DNA from: Endozoicomonas sp. Mp262 | Lineage (GTDB): Bacteria; Pseudomonadota; Gammaproteobacteria; Pseudomonadales; Endozoicomonadaceae | Length of the DNA: 64,000 nt | NCBI RefSeq assembly: GCF_025643335.1 | Contig: NZ_CP092489.1 | Location: 1,902,001-1,966,000 of the forward strand | Reading direction: 5' to 3' | Shown: one piece after another, positions 46,067 to 56,336 of the stretch | Numbering within the stretch: the stretch's first letter is position 1 | Layout: the number at the start of each line of letters is the position of its first letter | Made by a program: the position numbers and the translations under genes | Notes under the pieces: model-generated | The model's input: the letters and a program-made list of their open reading frames with translations, nothing else | Told to the model about the DNA's origin: nothing | Databases searched by the model: none

Positions 46067-47887
46067 CTACTTATTGCGGCTTGCCCGCTTGCGCTCGTGC
46101 TCTTTCAGGAATTTTTTACGCAGTCGAATATGGTTAGGGGTTACTTCAACCAGTTCGTCATCATCAATAAATTCCAGTGCCTGCTCCAGGGTATGACGAA
46201 TAGGCGGCGTCAGCATAATATTTTCGTCAGTACCGGACGCACGAACGTTGGTTAACTGTTTGCCTTTAGTAGGGTTAACGGTCAGGTCATTGTCACGGTT
46301 GTGCAAACCGATAATCTGCCCTTCGTACACATCAACGTTTGGATTAAGGAATATACGACCACGGTCCTGAAGGTTCCAGAGTGCATAACCCAGTACCTTG
46401 CCATTGACCATGGAAACCATAACCCCGTTTTGACGGTGGGATACTTCGCCCCCTTTTACCGGGCCATAGTGGTCAAAGACGTTGGTGAGAATGCCGCTGC
46501 CAGAGGTCATGGTCAGGAACTGGGAGCGGAAACCGATGAGTCCACGGGCAGGCATGACGTAATCCAGGCGAACACGTCCCTTGCCGTCGGGTACCATGTT
46601 GTTCAGGTCGCCTTTACGCTTGCCGATCTCTTCCATAACCGAGCCCTGGTGTGCTTCTTCCAGGTCAATGACAACGTGCTCGTAGGGTTCCTGCATGACG
46701 CCGTCAATTTCACGAACCACCACTTCAGGCCGGGACACCGCCAGTTCATAGCCTTCGCGACGCATGGTCTCAATCAGTACAGACAGATGCAGTTCACCCC
46801 GGCCGGATACCTTGAACTTGTCGGCATCATCACCCTGTTCAACGCGAAGGGCTACGTTATGCAGCAGTTCCTTTTCCAGTCGGTCCTTGATGTTCCTGGA
46901 GGTGACAAACTTGCCATCCTGACCGGCAAAGGGCGAGTCGTTAACCTGGAAGGTCATGCTAACCGTAGGCTCGTCCACAGTCAGTGCAGGCAGTGCTTCA
47001 ACCTTGGCCGGATCGCATAAGGTATCGGAGATGTTCAGGTTATCAATACCGGTAACACAGATAATGTCCCCGGCACGGGCTTCTTCGTTTTCAACCCGTT
47101 CCAGACCAAGGTGGCCCATCACTTTCTGGATCTTGGCATTGCGCTCTTTGCCATCGCTGGCAATCAGTCTGACAGGAGTGCCTGGCTTGATAATGCCACG
47201 GGTCACCCGGCCAATACCGATAACACCTACGTAACTGTTATAGTCCAGGGCACTGATCTGCATTTGGAAGGTGCCATCCACATTGACATCGGGAGCCGGT
47301 ACCCGTTCCGTGATCATTTCGAACAGCGGGGTCATGTCCTCAGACATATTCTCCGGATCGTCTCCGGCAATACCATTGAGGGCAGAAGCGTAGATAACCG
47401 GGAAATCCAGCTGCTCTTCAGTGGCACCCAGTCGGTCAAACAGGTCAAAGACTTCATCCATTACCCAGTCAGGACGGGCACCAGGACGGTCAATCTTGTT
47501 GATAACCACAATGGGCTTCAGGCCCTGCTCAAAGGCTTTCTGGGTAACAAAACGGGTTTGTGGCATAGGACCATCCACCGCATCAACCAGCAGCAGCACA
47601 GAGTCCACCATGGACAGAACCCGCTCCACTTCACCGCCAAAGTCAGCGTGTCCGGGAGTGTCTACAATATTGATATGGTAATCCTGCCAGTTAATGGCAG
47701 TATTCTTGGCCAGGATAGTGATGCCCCGCTCTTTTTCCTGGTCATTGGAGTCCATGATTCGCTCAGCGCCCTGATCCTTTCGACCCAGAGTCCCTGATTG
47801 TTGCAGGAGCTTGTCAACCAGGGTGGTCTTACCGTGGTCAACGTGAGCGATAATGGCTATATTTCTCAGTTTTTCAATCACTTTCAT
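46067..47887 (-). CDS. typA: Translational GTPase TypA/BipA
   Basis: The 606-aa protein belongs to the ribosome-binding elongation-factor GTPases that act in ribosome assembly and stress. G1 is AHVDHGKTT (14-22), G3 DTPGHADF and G4 NKID. EF-G-like domains III and V and the BipA-specific C-terminal domain ([22 protein letters not shown]) follow, with a basic tail [12 protein letters not shown]. It is divergent from msbA, and the space between them carries a long inverted repeat. Confidence 0.97.
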   Translation of the reverse strand: MKVIEKLRNIAIIAHVDHGKTTLVDKLLQQSGTLGRKDQGAERIMDSNDQEKERGITILAKNTAINWQDYHINIVDTPGHADFGGEVERVLSMVDSVLLLVDAVDGPMPQTRFVTQKAFEQGLKPIVVINKIDRPGARPDWVMDEVFDLFDRLGATEEQLDFPVIYASALNGIAGDDPENMSEDMTPLFEMITERVPAPDVNVDGTFQMQISALDYNSYVGVIGIGRVTRGIIKPGTPVRLIASDGKERNAKIQKVMGHLGLERVENEEARAGDIICVTGIDNLNISDTLCDPAKVEALPALTVDEPTVSMTFQVNDSPFAGQDGKFVTSRNIKDRLEKELLHNVALRVEQGDDADKFKVSGRGELHLSVLIETMRREGYELAVSRPEVVVREIDGVMQEPYEHVVIDLEEAHQGSVMEEIGKRKGDLNNMVPDGKGRVRLDYVMPARGLIGFRSQFLTMTSGSGILTNVFDHYGPVKGGEVSHRQNGVMVSMVNGKVLGYALWNLQDRGRIFLNPNVDVYEGQIIGLHNRDNDLTVNPTKGKQLTNVRASGTDENIMLTPPIRHTLEQALEFIDDDELVEVTPNHIRLRKKFLKEHERKRASRNK

Positions 47888-47959
47888 TCTCTCAATTCAG
47901 CGCCTTTAAAGACAGCATTCCAAATATGTAGCGGCCTCTCAATAGTGGCGCCTGGTATT

Positions 47960-48120
47960 ATACCGCTCACTGCTTCTAACTGCGGTTTCCGCCACCCATT
48001 TGAGCGGCTGGATCTGCGTTGGAATTCCTCGCAATAGAGCCACTATTACTCGTCATTCCGCCTAGTCCAGCAGCCCAAATGGGTTTGCTCAATACCGCAG
48101 TTAGAAACAGTGAGCGGTAT
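47960..48120. repeat. 161-bp inverted-repeat element between typA and msbA
   Basis: The ends ATACCGCTCACTG and CAGTGAGCGGTAT extend to 27-bp inverted termini with one mismatch (26/27). Inside, CCCATTTG and CAAATGGG type arms form a nested pairing. It has TA near both ends, no ORF, and a nested-hairpin layout like the 284-bp MITE, though the sequence differs. It may be a second MITE family. Confidence 0.6.
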
Positions 48121-48320
48121 TATCAGCCCTCACAGACCTGATAATCTCTTTTGAATTTGCAGGAAGGGTACTTACGGAGCATCCACCTGGGTTTACAAAA
48201 GCCGCCAATCTTAACCCATACAGAAAAAAAGCAATATGCTAGAATGCATCTTTCGCCTATTAAACACAGTTGACCTGCTGAATCCGGCCGGTTGAGCGTA
48301 TTCTGAATTATTCATTAATT

Positions 48321-50099
48321 ATGTCTGAATCAACCCAAGCTGGCAGTCTGCAGATTTACCTGCGACTGTTGAGCTATGTGAAGCCTTATTCAGGGCTGTT
48401 CGCCCTGAGTATAGTGGGCTATATCCTGTTTGCCCTTTCCCAGCCAGCTGTTGCCAAGTTGCTGGAATACTTTGTTGAAGTGCTGGATGGCACCAGCAGT
48501 CTCCAGATTTACTGGGTACCGCTGGGGATGCTGGGGCTTGCCTTTTTCAGGGGTATAGGCTCCTTTCTTGGCAACTACTATCTGGCCAAGGTCTCCATGT
48601 CTGTGGTCCATGACCTTCGCTGCCTGATGTTCAACCATATGGTTGAACTGCCTAACAGCTACTTCGACAACAATAACTCCGGCCACCTGATTGCCCGTAT
48701 TACTTACAATGTGGGTATGGTGACCGGCGCTGCAACGGATGCCATCAAAGTTGTGATCCGGGAAGGGCTGACGGTGATCTTTACCATGGGCTATCTGTTC
48801 TACACCAACTGGAAGTTAACCCTGGTATTTTTTGCGGTGACCCCGCTGATTGCTTTTGTGGTGGGTTCCGCCAGCAAGCGTTTCAGGAAGCTGAGCAAGA
48901 AAGTCCAGTTTTCCATGGGGGACTTGACCCATGTAACCTCTGAAACCATCAATGGTTATCGGGTGGTCAGGGGCTTCGGTGGTGAGGAGTATGAGAAAGG
49001 GCGTTTTCATGCAAGCAGTGCCAGCAATACCCGTCAAAACCTGAAAATGACCCGGGCCTCTGCCGTCCACACGCCTACCCTGCAATTCCTGGTATCCTGC
49101 GCCCTGGCGGTATTGCTATATGTGGTGCTATGGATGCGTGGCGATGCCACCACCGCCTCCTTGATCGGTTTTATTACCGCGGCCTTTCTGCTACCCAAGC
49201 CAATTCGTCAGCTCAGTGAAGTTAACGCCAATATCCAGAAGGGCATTGCTGCAGCGGAAAGCATTTTCGAAATGGCAGACGAGGCATCGGAAAAAGATTT
49301 CGGCCAGTTTGCCACAGAACGTGTGCAGGGGCGCATAGAGTTCCGTGATGTGGGCTTCCGTTATGACAATGCCGACCGGCCTGCACTGGAGAATATCAAT
49401 TTTACTGTAGAGCCAGGCCAGACGGTTGCCCTGGTGGGTAAATCCGGCTCTGGTAAAACCACCCTTGCCAGTCTGGTTCCCCGGTTTTATAACCACGGGG
49501 AGGGGGACATTATTATTGATGGCAATCCCATTAATGATTATAAGCTCAAGAATCTCCGCAGGCACATAGCCCTGGTTAATCAGAACGTGACCCTGTTTAA
49601 TGACACCATAGCCCGGAATATCGCCTATGGGGATTTGGGTGAAACAAAGGAAGAGGATATCCGGATAGCCGCTGAAGCTGCCCATGTTACAGAGTTTGTT
49701 AAGGATTTACCGGAGGGTATGCACACACTGGTGGGTGAAGATGGTGTTCTGTTATCCGGTGGGCAACGACAGAGACTGGCTATCGCCCGGGCCATCTTGA
49801 AGGATGCGCCAATCTTGATTCTTGATGAGGCCACTTCTGCCCTGGATACCGAGTCTGAACGGCATATTCAGGCAGCTCTGGATGAAGTCATGAAAGACCG
49901 AACCACACTGGTTATTGCCCACCGGTTATCAACCATTGAAAATGCTGACAAGATCATTGTGATGGATCATGGCCAGATTGTGGAGAGTGGTACCCATGCC
50001 GGGTTACTGGCAAAAGGAGGCCACTATGCAAAATTACACAAAATGCAGTTCCAGGAAGAAGCCACTTCTCAGGGCGTGGAACTGGAAAGTATCAGTTAA
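48321..50099 (+). CDS. msbA: Lipid A export ABC transporter MsbA
   Basis: The 592-aa half-transporter flips lipid A-core across the inner membrane. The N-terminal ~310 residues have six hydrophobic helices. The ATPase shows Walker A GKSGSGKT (373-380), signature LSGGQ (478-482), Walker B ILILDE (498-503) and the H-loop IAHRLSTIENADK. hldE follows 35 bp downstream, another LPS gene, which supports MsbA over other ABC exporters. lpxK, which often follows msbA, is not here. Confidence 0.94.
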   Translation: MSESTQAGSLQIYLRLLSYVKPYSGLFALSIVGYILFALSQPAVAKLLEYFVEVLDGTSSLQIYWVPLGMLGLAFFRGIGSFLGNYYLAKVSMSVVHDLRCLMFNHMVELPNSYFDNNNSGHLIARITYNVGMVTGAATDAIKVVIREGLTVIFTMGYLFYTNWKLTLVFFAVTPLIAFVVGSASKRFRKLSKKVQFSMGDLTHVTSETINGYRVVRGFGGEEYEKGRFHASSASNTRQNLKMTRASAVHTPTLQFLVSCALAVLLYVVLWMRGDATTASLIGFITAAFLLPKPIRQLSEVNANIQKGIAAAESIFEMADEASEKDFGQFATERVQGRIEFRDVGFRYDNADRPALENINFTVEPGQTVALVGKSGSGKTTLASLVPRFYNHGEGDIIIDGNPINDYKLKNLRRHIALVNQNVTLFNDTIARNIAYGDLGETKEEDIRIAAEAAHVTEFVKDLPEGMHTLVGEDGVLLSGGQRQRLAIARAILKDAPILILDEATSALDTESERHIQAALDEVMKDRTTLVIAHRLSTIENADKIIVMDHGQIVESGTHAGLLAKGGHYAKLHKMQFQEEATSQGVELESIS

Positions 50100-50134
50100 C
50101 ACTGACAACGTATTAAATTGATTGGAAGAGCTCG

Positions 50135-51601
50135 ATGAAACTGACTCTCCCCCGCTTTGACCAGGCAAAGGTGCTGGTTATTGGCGATGTAATGCTGGAT
50201 CGCTATTGGCATGGAGCCACGTCACGGATATCTCCTGAAGCGCCTGTGCCTGTGGTTCGCATTGGCCAGATAGAGGACCGTCCAGGTGGTGCCGGTAACG
50301 TAGCACTTAATATTGCCTCTCTTGGGGCTCCGGCATGGCTGGTTGCCGCCACTGGCGATGACGAGGCGGCAGGTATTTTGCAGACCCGCCTTAAGGCTGC
50401 CGGTGTTTATTGTGACTTTGCCAGAATTCCGGGGATTCCAACGATCACGAAACTGCGGGTCATTAGCCAGCACCAACAATTAATTCGTTTGGATCATGAA
50501 GAACCTTTTGAAGGGTTAAGCCCGGATATCATTGAAGCAAAGGCCTCCGAGCTGATTGGGGAGGTTGGGGCTGTGATCCTTTCCGACTATAACAAAGGTT
50601 CCCTGAAAGGCTACCAGCAGTTAATCAGTATGGCCAAAGCCCAGGGCGTTCCGGTGCTTATTGATCCCAAGGGGACGGATTTTAGCCGCTACCGCGGGGC
50701 TACGGTAATTACCCCGAACCTCAGTGAATTTGAGACAGTGGTTGGGCGTTGCAAGGATGAACAGGAATTGCTGGCAAAAGGCCAGAAGCTACTGCAGGAG
50801 CTGGATCTTGAGGCATTACTGATTACTCGCAGCGAACATGGCATGACCCTTATCCGGAAGCAAGGGCCTGAACTGCATCTTCCTGCCAGGGCCCGGGAAG
50901 TATTTGATGTGACCGGAGCCGGTGATACGGTGATTTCCGTTTTAGCCTCTGCTCTGGCAGCAGGCAGCGACCTGCCACAGGCGGCTGCTTTGGCCAATAT
51001 TGCCGCTGGCCTGGTGGTGGGCAAACTCGGTACTGCAACCATTAGCATGCCTGAACTCCGCCGTGAGGTTAACCGCGAGCTGGGTGCTGAGCGGGGTATG
51101 GTTTCCATAGGGCAGCTAATGACGGCCGTCGAAGATGCCCGTGCCCACGGGGAAAAAATTGTCTTTACTAATGGTTGTTTCGATATTATCCATGCGGGGC
51201 ATGTGGGATATCTGGAGCAGGCAAGGCTTCAGGGTGATCGCCTGATTGTGGCGGTTAACAGTGATAGTTCCGTCAAGAAACTAAAAGGCGATGGGCGTCC
51301 AATAAATCCTGTAGATCGCCGTCAGGCGGTATTGGCTGGACTGGAAGCTGTGGATTGGGTGATCTCCTTTGATGAGGACACTCCTGAAGGGCTATTACAG
51401 CAAATCAAGCCTGATGTCCTGGTTAAGGGAGGAGACTACTCCCTTGATGAAGTGGTGGGCGCTGACATTGTTCATGGTTATGGTGGCGATGTTAAGGTAC
51501 TGGCATTTCTGGATGACTGCTCCACTACGGCTATTGTGAATAAGATTCGCAAAGAGCGGGAAAAGAAGTCAGAACAGAATTTGCCCATCACCTCTGATTA
51601 A
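50135..51601 (+). CDS. hldE: Bifunctional heptose 7-phosphate kinase / 1-phosphate adenylyltransferase HldE
   Basis: The 488-aa protein makes ADP-glycero-manno-heptose for the LPS inner core. Its N-terminal ribokinase-like part has the GGAGNVALNIASLG block and the catalytic DVTGAGDT (GAGDT 261-265). Its C-terminal nucleotidyltransferase has TNGCFDIIHAGH (345-356). Both halves are complete, as in E. coli HldE (477 aa). It follows msbA closely and ends before a terminator. Confidence 0.97.
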   Translation: MKLTLPRFDQAKVLVIGDVMLDRYWHGATSRISPEAPVPVVRIGQIEDRPGGAGNVALNIASLGAPAWLVAATGDDEAAGILQTRLKAAGVYCDFARIPGIPTITKLRVISQHQQLIRLDHEEPFEGLSPDIIEAKASELIGEVGAVILSDYNKGSLKGYQQLISMAKAQGVPVLIDPKGTDFSRYRGATVITPNLSEFETVVGRCKDEQELLAKGQKLLQELDLEALLITRSEHGMTLIRKQGPELHLPARAREVFDVTGAGDTVISVLASALAAGSDLPQAAALANIAAGLVVGKLGTATISMPELRREVNRELGAERGMVSIGQLMTAVEDARAHGEKIVFTNGCFDIIHAGHVGYLEQARLQGDRLIVAVNSDSSVKKLKGDGRPINPVDRRQAVLAGLEAVDWVISFDEDTPEGLLQQIKPDVLVKGGDYSLDEVVGADIVHGYGGDVKVLAFLDDCSTTAIVNKIRKEREKKSEQNLPITSD

Positions 51602-51612
51602 CCTGATTCGCA

Positions 51613-51634
51613 CAGCCTACCCTGAGGTAGGCTG
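51613..51634. terminator. Hairpin between convergent hldE and aldo/keto reductase genes
   Basis: CAGCCTACC-CTGA-GGTAGGCTG is a perfect 9-bp stem with a tetraloop, centred in the 42-bp gap between the two stop codons. Confidence 0.7.
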
Positions 51635-51643
51635 CTACCCGGG

Positions 51644-52432
51644 TCAGTTTTGTAGAACCTGGTACACTTTTTCAACATTCTGTTTTAGATGTTGAGGATT
51701 TATCGTACCAATAATCGCAGCGGATACTGCCGGATGGGAAAATACCAGCTTCATGCTTTCATAAACCGGGTCTTTCCCTTCAAGACAGGCATGACCACTG
51801 GCCAGAGCTTTCTTAATCAGAATACCCTTGTTGTTTGACTGGGCATAGTCAAGAACCGGCCTTTCAGCCTGTTCATTCAGGTTATAAGTCACCATGGCAA
51901 TATCGGACCGTTCAAGGGCCATAATGCCGCCCTCAATGGTTTTGGTGGACATGCCGGATGCTTTGATCAGGCCCTCTTTTTTCAGGTCTTCCAGCACCTC
52001 AAGACAGCCGTACTGCTGAATAATATTGACATCATCACCGGAAGAGTGGAGTAAAACCATATCAATATAATCGGTATTCAGTCGTTTAAGGCTGCGCTGG
52101 ATGCTGAAACGGATATGTTCCGGGGTGAAGTCAAAGCGAGATTGCCCATTTTCAAACTCTTCCCCCACCTTGCTACAGATCACCCAGTCCTGTCGTTTAT
52201 TTCCCAGCAGCTTACCTAATCGCTCTTCACTGGAACCGTAGGCAGGAGCCGTATCCAATAAATTGATGCCCAGTTCTCTGGCCAGCTGTAGTAATGCTAT
52301 TGCCTCACGGTCATCAGGTATCTTGAAGCCACTGGGGTATTTGACCTGTTGATCCCGGCCCAGTTTTACAGTGCCGAACCCCAGTGGTGAGATATTGATA
52401 TCAGTACCCGCGATTTTTTTTTGCTCAAGCAT
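51644..52432 (-). CDS. Aldo/keto reductase
   Basis: The 262-aa protein is a TIM-barrel NAD(P)H oxidoreductase. The catalytic Asp and Tyr are in LLDTAPAYGSSEERLG, the Lys in VICSKVG and the His in MVLLHSSGDD; the NADPH-binding motif near the C-terminus reads AAIIGTINPQHL. It lies 7 bp downstream of the FAD oxidoreductase gene, so the two are probably co-transcribed. The substrate is unknown. Confidence 0.9.
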   Translation of the reverse strand: MLEQKKIAGTDINISPLGFGTVKLGRDQQVKYPSGFKIPDDREAIALLQLARELGINLLDTAPAYGSSEERLGKLLGNKRQDWVICSKVGEEFENGQSRFDFTPEHIRFSIQRSLKRLNTDYIDMVLLHSSGDDVNIIQQYGCLEVLEDLKKEGLIKASGMSTKTIEGGIMALERSDIAMVTYNLNEQAERPVLDYAQSNNKGILIKKALASGHACLEGKDPVYESMKLVFSHPAVSAAIIGTINPQHLKQNVEKVYQVLQN

Positions 52433-52439
52433 AATTGAT

Positions 52440-53642
52440 TCAGTCGAGATGACTACTCCAAAAAGGGTTGGTTATTGTTGGGGTTGGTAGTTCATGGGGC
52501 AAGGCAAAATCACTGTTCCCGGAGGGTTGTATGTCAGCCTTTTTCAGCATTTTTATCACTTCATCAGAGAGGTTTGGAGCCAAAGCCAGTTTCGTTGGCC
52601 AGGTGACAATGCCATTACCGGCTGCCTGACAAAATGCAGCATCTGGCCTGAACAGTGAACTCTGTTTGGGTTCCGCTCTATTGACTTTGAGTGTACCCCA
52701 TTCGGCCTGATCCAGATTCACCCAGGGCAGCAAGGCTTTTATTTCCTTTTGGGCAGTTCTGATCTGCTCTTCCGGTGTGCGGTTATTGCCATCTTCGGCA
52801 ATTTCTCCCCCTAAGTACCACACCCATCGGCCCTCTGTGTCCGGGTGGCTCGTTACGGTGATCCGGGGAACCGGTTTAGTGCCTATACAGTGGGCAAATA
52901 TGGGTTCCGGATGACGGTGTCTCACCATAACCATATGCAGGGGACGAACCTGCATGCGGGGTTCTTTAATTCCCCATAGGCGCATTAGGTTGGCAGTCCC
53001 CTCACCGGCAGTGGTGATATAACGACTGGCCTTAAGTTCAAATTTTTTGCCTTCCTGCTCAATCTCAATATGCTGTATTTCCCCATTATGGGTTACTAGC
53101 CGGGTGTCGTTATCCCAGTCCACTTTAATTAAGCGGTTTTCCAAGCCTTTGATCAGGGCACTAACAACCGTAGGAATGTCCAGTACAATCTCATTGAGCT
53201 GGTAGACTTTGCCCCTGAATCCCTGGTGGCGGAAAATGTCCGGGAATTGCTCAGGCTTGAGCTGGTCAACCCTTCCTCGCAGTGCTTTGCTGGCAAAAAA
53301 GGAGGTTAGTCTGGAACCCAGTCCGCCGGGTGACCACAGATAATGGTGTTGGCTGAGGATCTTAGAATCACTGAGATCCAGCTCACCTTCGCCAGCCAGT
53401 GCTTTTCTCCAGCGATCAGGCATTCCAGCGATGCACTGGGAGGCTTTGGTTAAATTTCCGGAGAGCGTATATTTGGTGCCACCATGGATAATTCCTTGAG
53501 ACTTAACGGTCTGACCGCCACCCAGGGTATCATTTTCAAGCAGAACGGCCTTATAGCCCTGTAGGTTGAGAGCGCGGAATAACCAGAGTCCGGCAATGCC
53601 GCCACCGATGATTACTGTATCGACATTAATGGTTTGTGTCAT
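52440..53642 (-). CDS. FAD-dependent oxidoreductase (DAO/GlpO-like)
   Basis: The 400-aa protein starts with an ADP-binding beta-alpha-beta motif, VIIGGGIAGLWLFRALN, and keeps a DAO-family layout (GIIHGGTKYTL, SRYITTAGEGTANLMRLWG). The frame opens at 53741, but ATG 53642 places the motif near the N-terminus; no strong ribosome site is visible. A second FAD block near GNGIVTWPTKLALAPNL is present. The substrate is unknown. It is between a CNNM-type gene and an aldo/keto reductase on the same strand. Confidence 0.82.
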   Translation of the reverse strand: MTQTINVDTVIIGGGIAGLWLFRALNLQGYKAVLLENDTLGGGQTVKSQGIIHGGTKYTLSGNLTKASQCIAGMPDRWRKALAGEGELDLSDSKILSQHHYLWSPGGLGSRLTSFFASKALRGRVDQLKPEQFPDIFRHQGFRGKVYQLNEIVLDIPTVVSALIKGLENRLIKVDWDNDTRLVTHNGEIQHIEIEQEGKKFELKASRYITTAGEGTANLMRLWGIKEPRMQVRPLHMVMVRHRHPEPIFAHCIGTKPVPRITVTSHPDTEGRWVWYLGGEIAEDGNNRTPEEQIRTAQKEIKALLPWVNLDQAEWGTLKVNRAEPKQSSLFRPDAAFCQAAGNGIVTWPTKLALAPNLSDEVIKMLKKADIQPSGNSDFALPHELPTPTITNPFWSSHLD

Positions 53643-53750
53643 AAATAGGGGGAATAATTTACCGAAAAATTCGGCCAAGTATAGTCCTGAAAGAAGAGGG
53701 GCAACAATGGGTAGTAGCAAGGTCTGCTTCTGCTCCGGCAAGAAAAGCGA

Positions 53751-54698
53751 TTAAGCGGACTTTTGCAGAACGGCCCGATAGATCTGCTTGGCGGTGACAA
53801 ACTTGCTTTCTTCCGGAGTGTCTCCGGGCAAAATCGCAACAGAGGCTCTTTCTGACCGGAACTTTTCCAGTGCTTCCAGAAGAGTGGTTTCAGGTGCCAT
53901 AAATATGGCCTGCCGAGCCAGGTCGCCGATTTTCATGGATCGCTCGCCATTGATCATGGCCTTGGCCAGGTGGCGATAAAGCACTATGCCGTTGGCTCTG
54001 CCCTGGGATATAACAATGTAGCGCTTAAAAGGGGATTGTTTAACCTTGTCATAGATGGCTTCCACCGTTGCATCTGCGGGTAGCCAGATCATTGGGCCGG
54101 AGTCCGATAACAAGTCAGCCAGCTTTCGGTCATGAATATTTAGGGCATGTTCTGCAATAAAGCTTTCTTCACGGCCAATAACACCATTTGAACTGTAGTA
54201 TTTAATAATACTTCTTAAGTCGTCCCGGGTAATTTCGCTGGGCTTCTTACAACGTAGCATCTTCGCCCAGACCAGAGTTCCCCAGAGTAAAGGCTTTAAA
54301 AGAGTGCAAATCACCCGAATGGTGGGAGCCAGGAACTCCAGCACTTTACCGGCTATTTGAACTGCCAGCAGCTTGGGTAACAGTTTGGCGAAGACCAGCA
54401 TGCAGTAGGTGAGAAGGCCTGTAAAAACAGCCAGGCCAATGCTATCCAGTTTCTGGGCGGCCAGGGCGCCCACATAAGAGCTGCCCGCTATGCTGATCAG
54501 CGTGGTGAGCAAAAGTATTGAAGAGAGATGTTCGCTTTTATTATGGATAATAAACTTAATATCTTTTTCATGGGCAGGCTGCCTTTGTAAAATTCTGGCT
54601 AGCCGTAAATCATCAACACTGATAATCGAGGATTCAATAATTGAAAGGAATGCGGTGACAAGAATAATGCTTGCAGCAACGACAACAACCAGCAGCAT
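53751..54698 (-). CDS. CNNM-domain (DUF21) membrane protein with CBS domains
   Basis: The 315-aa protein has four hydrophobic helices typical of a DUF21/CNNM domain (about 1-135), then a basic linker and a CBS pair (about 190-310, with MIWLPADATVEAIYDKV and FMAPETTLLEALEKF). It lacks the C-terminal CorC_HlyC domain of full-length transporters of this group. CNNM proteins move or regulate Mg2+/divalent metal. It is upstream of the FAD oxidoreductase gene. Confidence 0.82.
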   Translation of the reverse strand: MLLVVVVAASIILVTAFLSIIESSIISVDDLRLARILQRQPAHEKDIKFIIHNKSEHLSSILLLTTLISIAGSSYVGALAAQKLDSIGLAVFTGLLTYCMLVFAKLLPKLLAVQIAGKVLEFLAPTIRVICTLLKPLLWGTLVWAKMLRCKKPSEITRDDLRSIIKYYSSNGVIGREESFIAEHALNIHDRKLADLLSDSGPMIWLPADATVEAIYDKVKQSPFKRYIVISQGRANGIVLYRHLAKAMINGERSMKIGDLARQAIFMAPETTLLEALEKFRSERASVAILPGDTPEESKFVTAKQIYRAVLQKSA

Positions 54699-55004
54699 TG
54701 TGCTCCTCCTTGAGCAATAAAATCAACAGGGTAGAGCTATTTCATATCGGCAGAATTCTAGAAAGGTTCAGTACAATATGGGTATACTTGAAACCGCTGG
54801 CATTAACTTCTATTGCAGAAAGCTAATACATTTTAAAATAAAGCGCCAAACTGATATAGGCTCACCTTAATCAGTATAGGTTGGTTTATGCATTTGAGAC
54901 GGGTTATGACCAATTAAATCCGCCCTGATTTAAAATCGTCAAAGTTCCGGCATAAAACGGTAAAATACTTATTATTTCCAATCACCAGAGGCTCGTAAAA
55001 CCGT
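54699..55004. other. Divergent intergenic region upstream of waaA
   Basis: This gap of about 300 bp must carry promoters for the leftward CNNM gene and rightward waaA. It is AT-rich. I see no repeat, RNA gene or clear operator in it. Confidence 0.4.
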
Positions 55005-56285
55005 ATGAACCGGTTTTTGTACACCTTACTCCTGTATTTATTGACACCCTTCATTCTGCTTAAGCTGTTATGGCGATCCCGGAAAGCTCCTGCCTATGGT
55101 CGTCGCTGGTGCGAGCGGTTTGGGTTTTTCAGGCCATTACCTGCAGATAAACCGGTGATCTGGGTTCATGCGGTCTCTGTGGGAGAAACCATAGCCAGTG
55201 CTCCCCTGGTTAAGGCTCTGATGGAAAGGTATCCGGATTATCGCTGCCTGGTAACAACCATGACACCCACGGGATCAGACCGGGTCAAAGCCATTTATGG
55301 AGAAACGGTTGAGCATGTTTATATCCCCTATGACCTGCCGGGCGCACAGGAACGTTTTTTGAACAGGGTTAATCCGGAAGTGGCTATTTTTATTGAAACA
55401 GAGCTCTGGCCTAACACTATTGCTGCCTGTCACAAGCGAAATATTCCGGTGATTATTGCCAATGCCAGGCTGTCTGAGCGTTCAGCGAAGGGGTATAAAA
55501 AGCTTGGCAGCCTGACCCGAAGCCTGATGAAACAATTATCTGTGGTGGCCTGTCAGAATAAGGAAGATGGTCAGCGCTTTATTGACCTGGGATTACCGCC
55601 GGAAAATCTGGAAATTACGGGCAGTGTTAAATTTGATATCTCCGTTGATAAGGGTATTCAGGAGGAAGCACAGCAACTGAAAAAGCAGTGGCAACAAGGT
55701 TTGGATAGAAACTGTCGTATATTTATTGCTGCAAGTACCCATGATGGGGAAGATCAGGCTATTCTGGATGCCTTTAAACAGCTCAGGGAACAGTATCAGG
55801 ATCTGTTACTTGTTCTTGTCCCAAGGCATCCTGAGCGCTTTGACTCTGTTTACGAGCTGATTAAGCAAAATGGCTTTGTGGTTGCCCGTCATAGCCAGGG
55901 AACAGCGCTATCGGCAGATACCCAGGTGGTGCTGGCTGATACCATGGGTGAGTTACTAAAGCTGTGTGGTGTGGCTGATATTGCCTTTGTGGGTGGGAGC
56001 CTGATAGAACGGGGCGGGCATAATATTCTGGAACCTGCGGTTTGGGGGATACCGGTGTTATCAGGTCCCCATGTCTTTAACTTCAAGGATATCTGCCAGT
56101 CTCTGGAAAAAGCTGGTGGCTTGATCATTGTTGATGATGGGGAGCAGCTGGTTACAGCAATCAAAAAACTGCTGGATAATCGGGAGTATCTGGAAGCTAC
56201 GGGGAATAATGGCGAGTTATTTATTGCCCGGAACAGAGGTGCACTGAAAAGATTGCAGGCTATTATTGCGGGTTATCTTCAGTAG
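55005..56285 (+). CDS. waaA: Kdo transferase WaaA (KdtA)
   Basis: The 426-aa GT30 enzyme adds Kdo to lipid A at the inner membrane. It has an N-terminal membrane anchor (LLYLLTPFILLKLLW), then WVHAVSVGETIASAPLVKAL, FIETELWPNTI, the linker and the C-terminal HNILEPAVWGIPVLSGPHVFNFKDI block with the catalytic Glu region. Length is the same as E. coli KdtA (425). tolC is convergent. LPS genes msbA and hldE are 4-7 kb away. Confidence 0.96.
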   Translation: MNRFLYTLLLYLLTPFILLKLLWRSRKAPAYGRRWCERFGFFRPLPADKPVIWVHAVSVGETIASAPLVKALMERYPDYRCLVTTMTPTGSDRVKAIYGETVEHVYIPYDLPGAQERFLNRVNPEVAIFIETELWPNTIAACHKRNIPVIIANARLSERSAKGYKKLGSLTRSLMKQLSVVACQNKEDGQRFIDLGLPPENLEITGSVKFDISVDKGIQEEAQQLKKQWQQGLDRNCRIFIAASTHDGEDQAILDAFKQLREQYQDLLLVLVPRHPERFDSVYELIKQNGFVVARHSQGTALSADTQVVLADTMGELLKLCGVADIAFVGGSLIERGGHNILEPAVWGIPVLSGPHVFNFKDICQSLEKAGGLIIVDDGEQLVTAIKKLLDNREYLEATGNNGELFIARNRGALKRLQAIIAGYLQ

Positions 56286-56288
56286 AAG

Positions 56289-56324
56289 TTATCAGCTTTT
56301 CTGCCGTTACAGAAAAGCTGATAA
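56289..56324. terminator. Hairpin between convergent waaA and tolC
   Basis: TTATCAGCTTTTCTG-CCGTTA-CAGAAAAGCTGATAA is a perfect 15-bp stem lying 4 bp after the waaA stop and 12 bp before the tolC stop codon. A T-rich tail follows on the plus strand (GCTTGTTTTATTT). Confidence 0.75.
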
Positions 56325-56336
56325 GAATAGCTTGTT

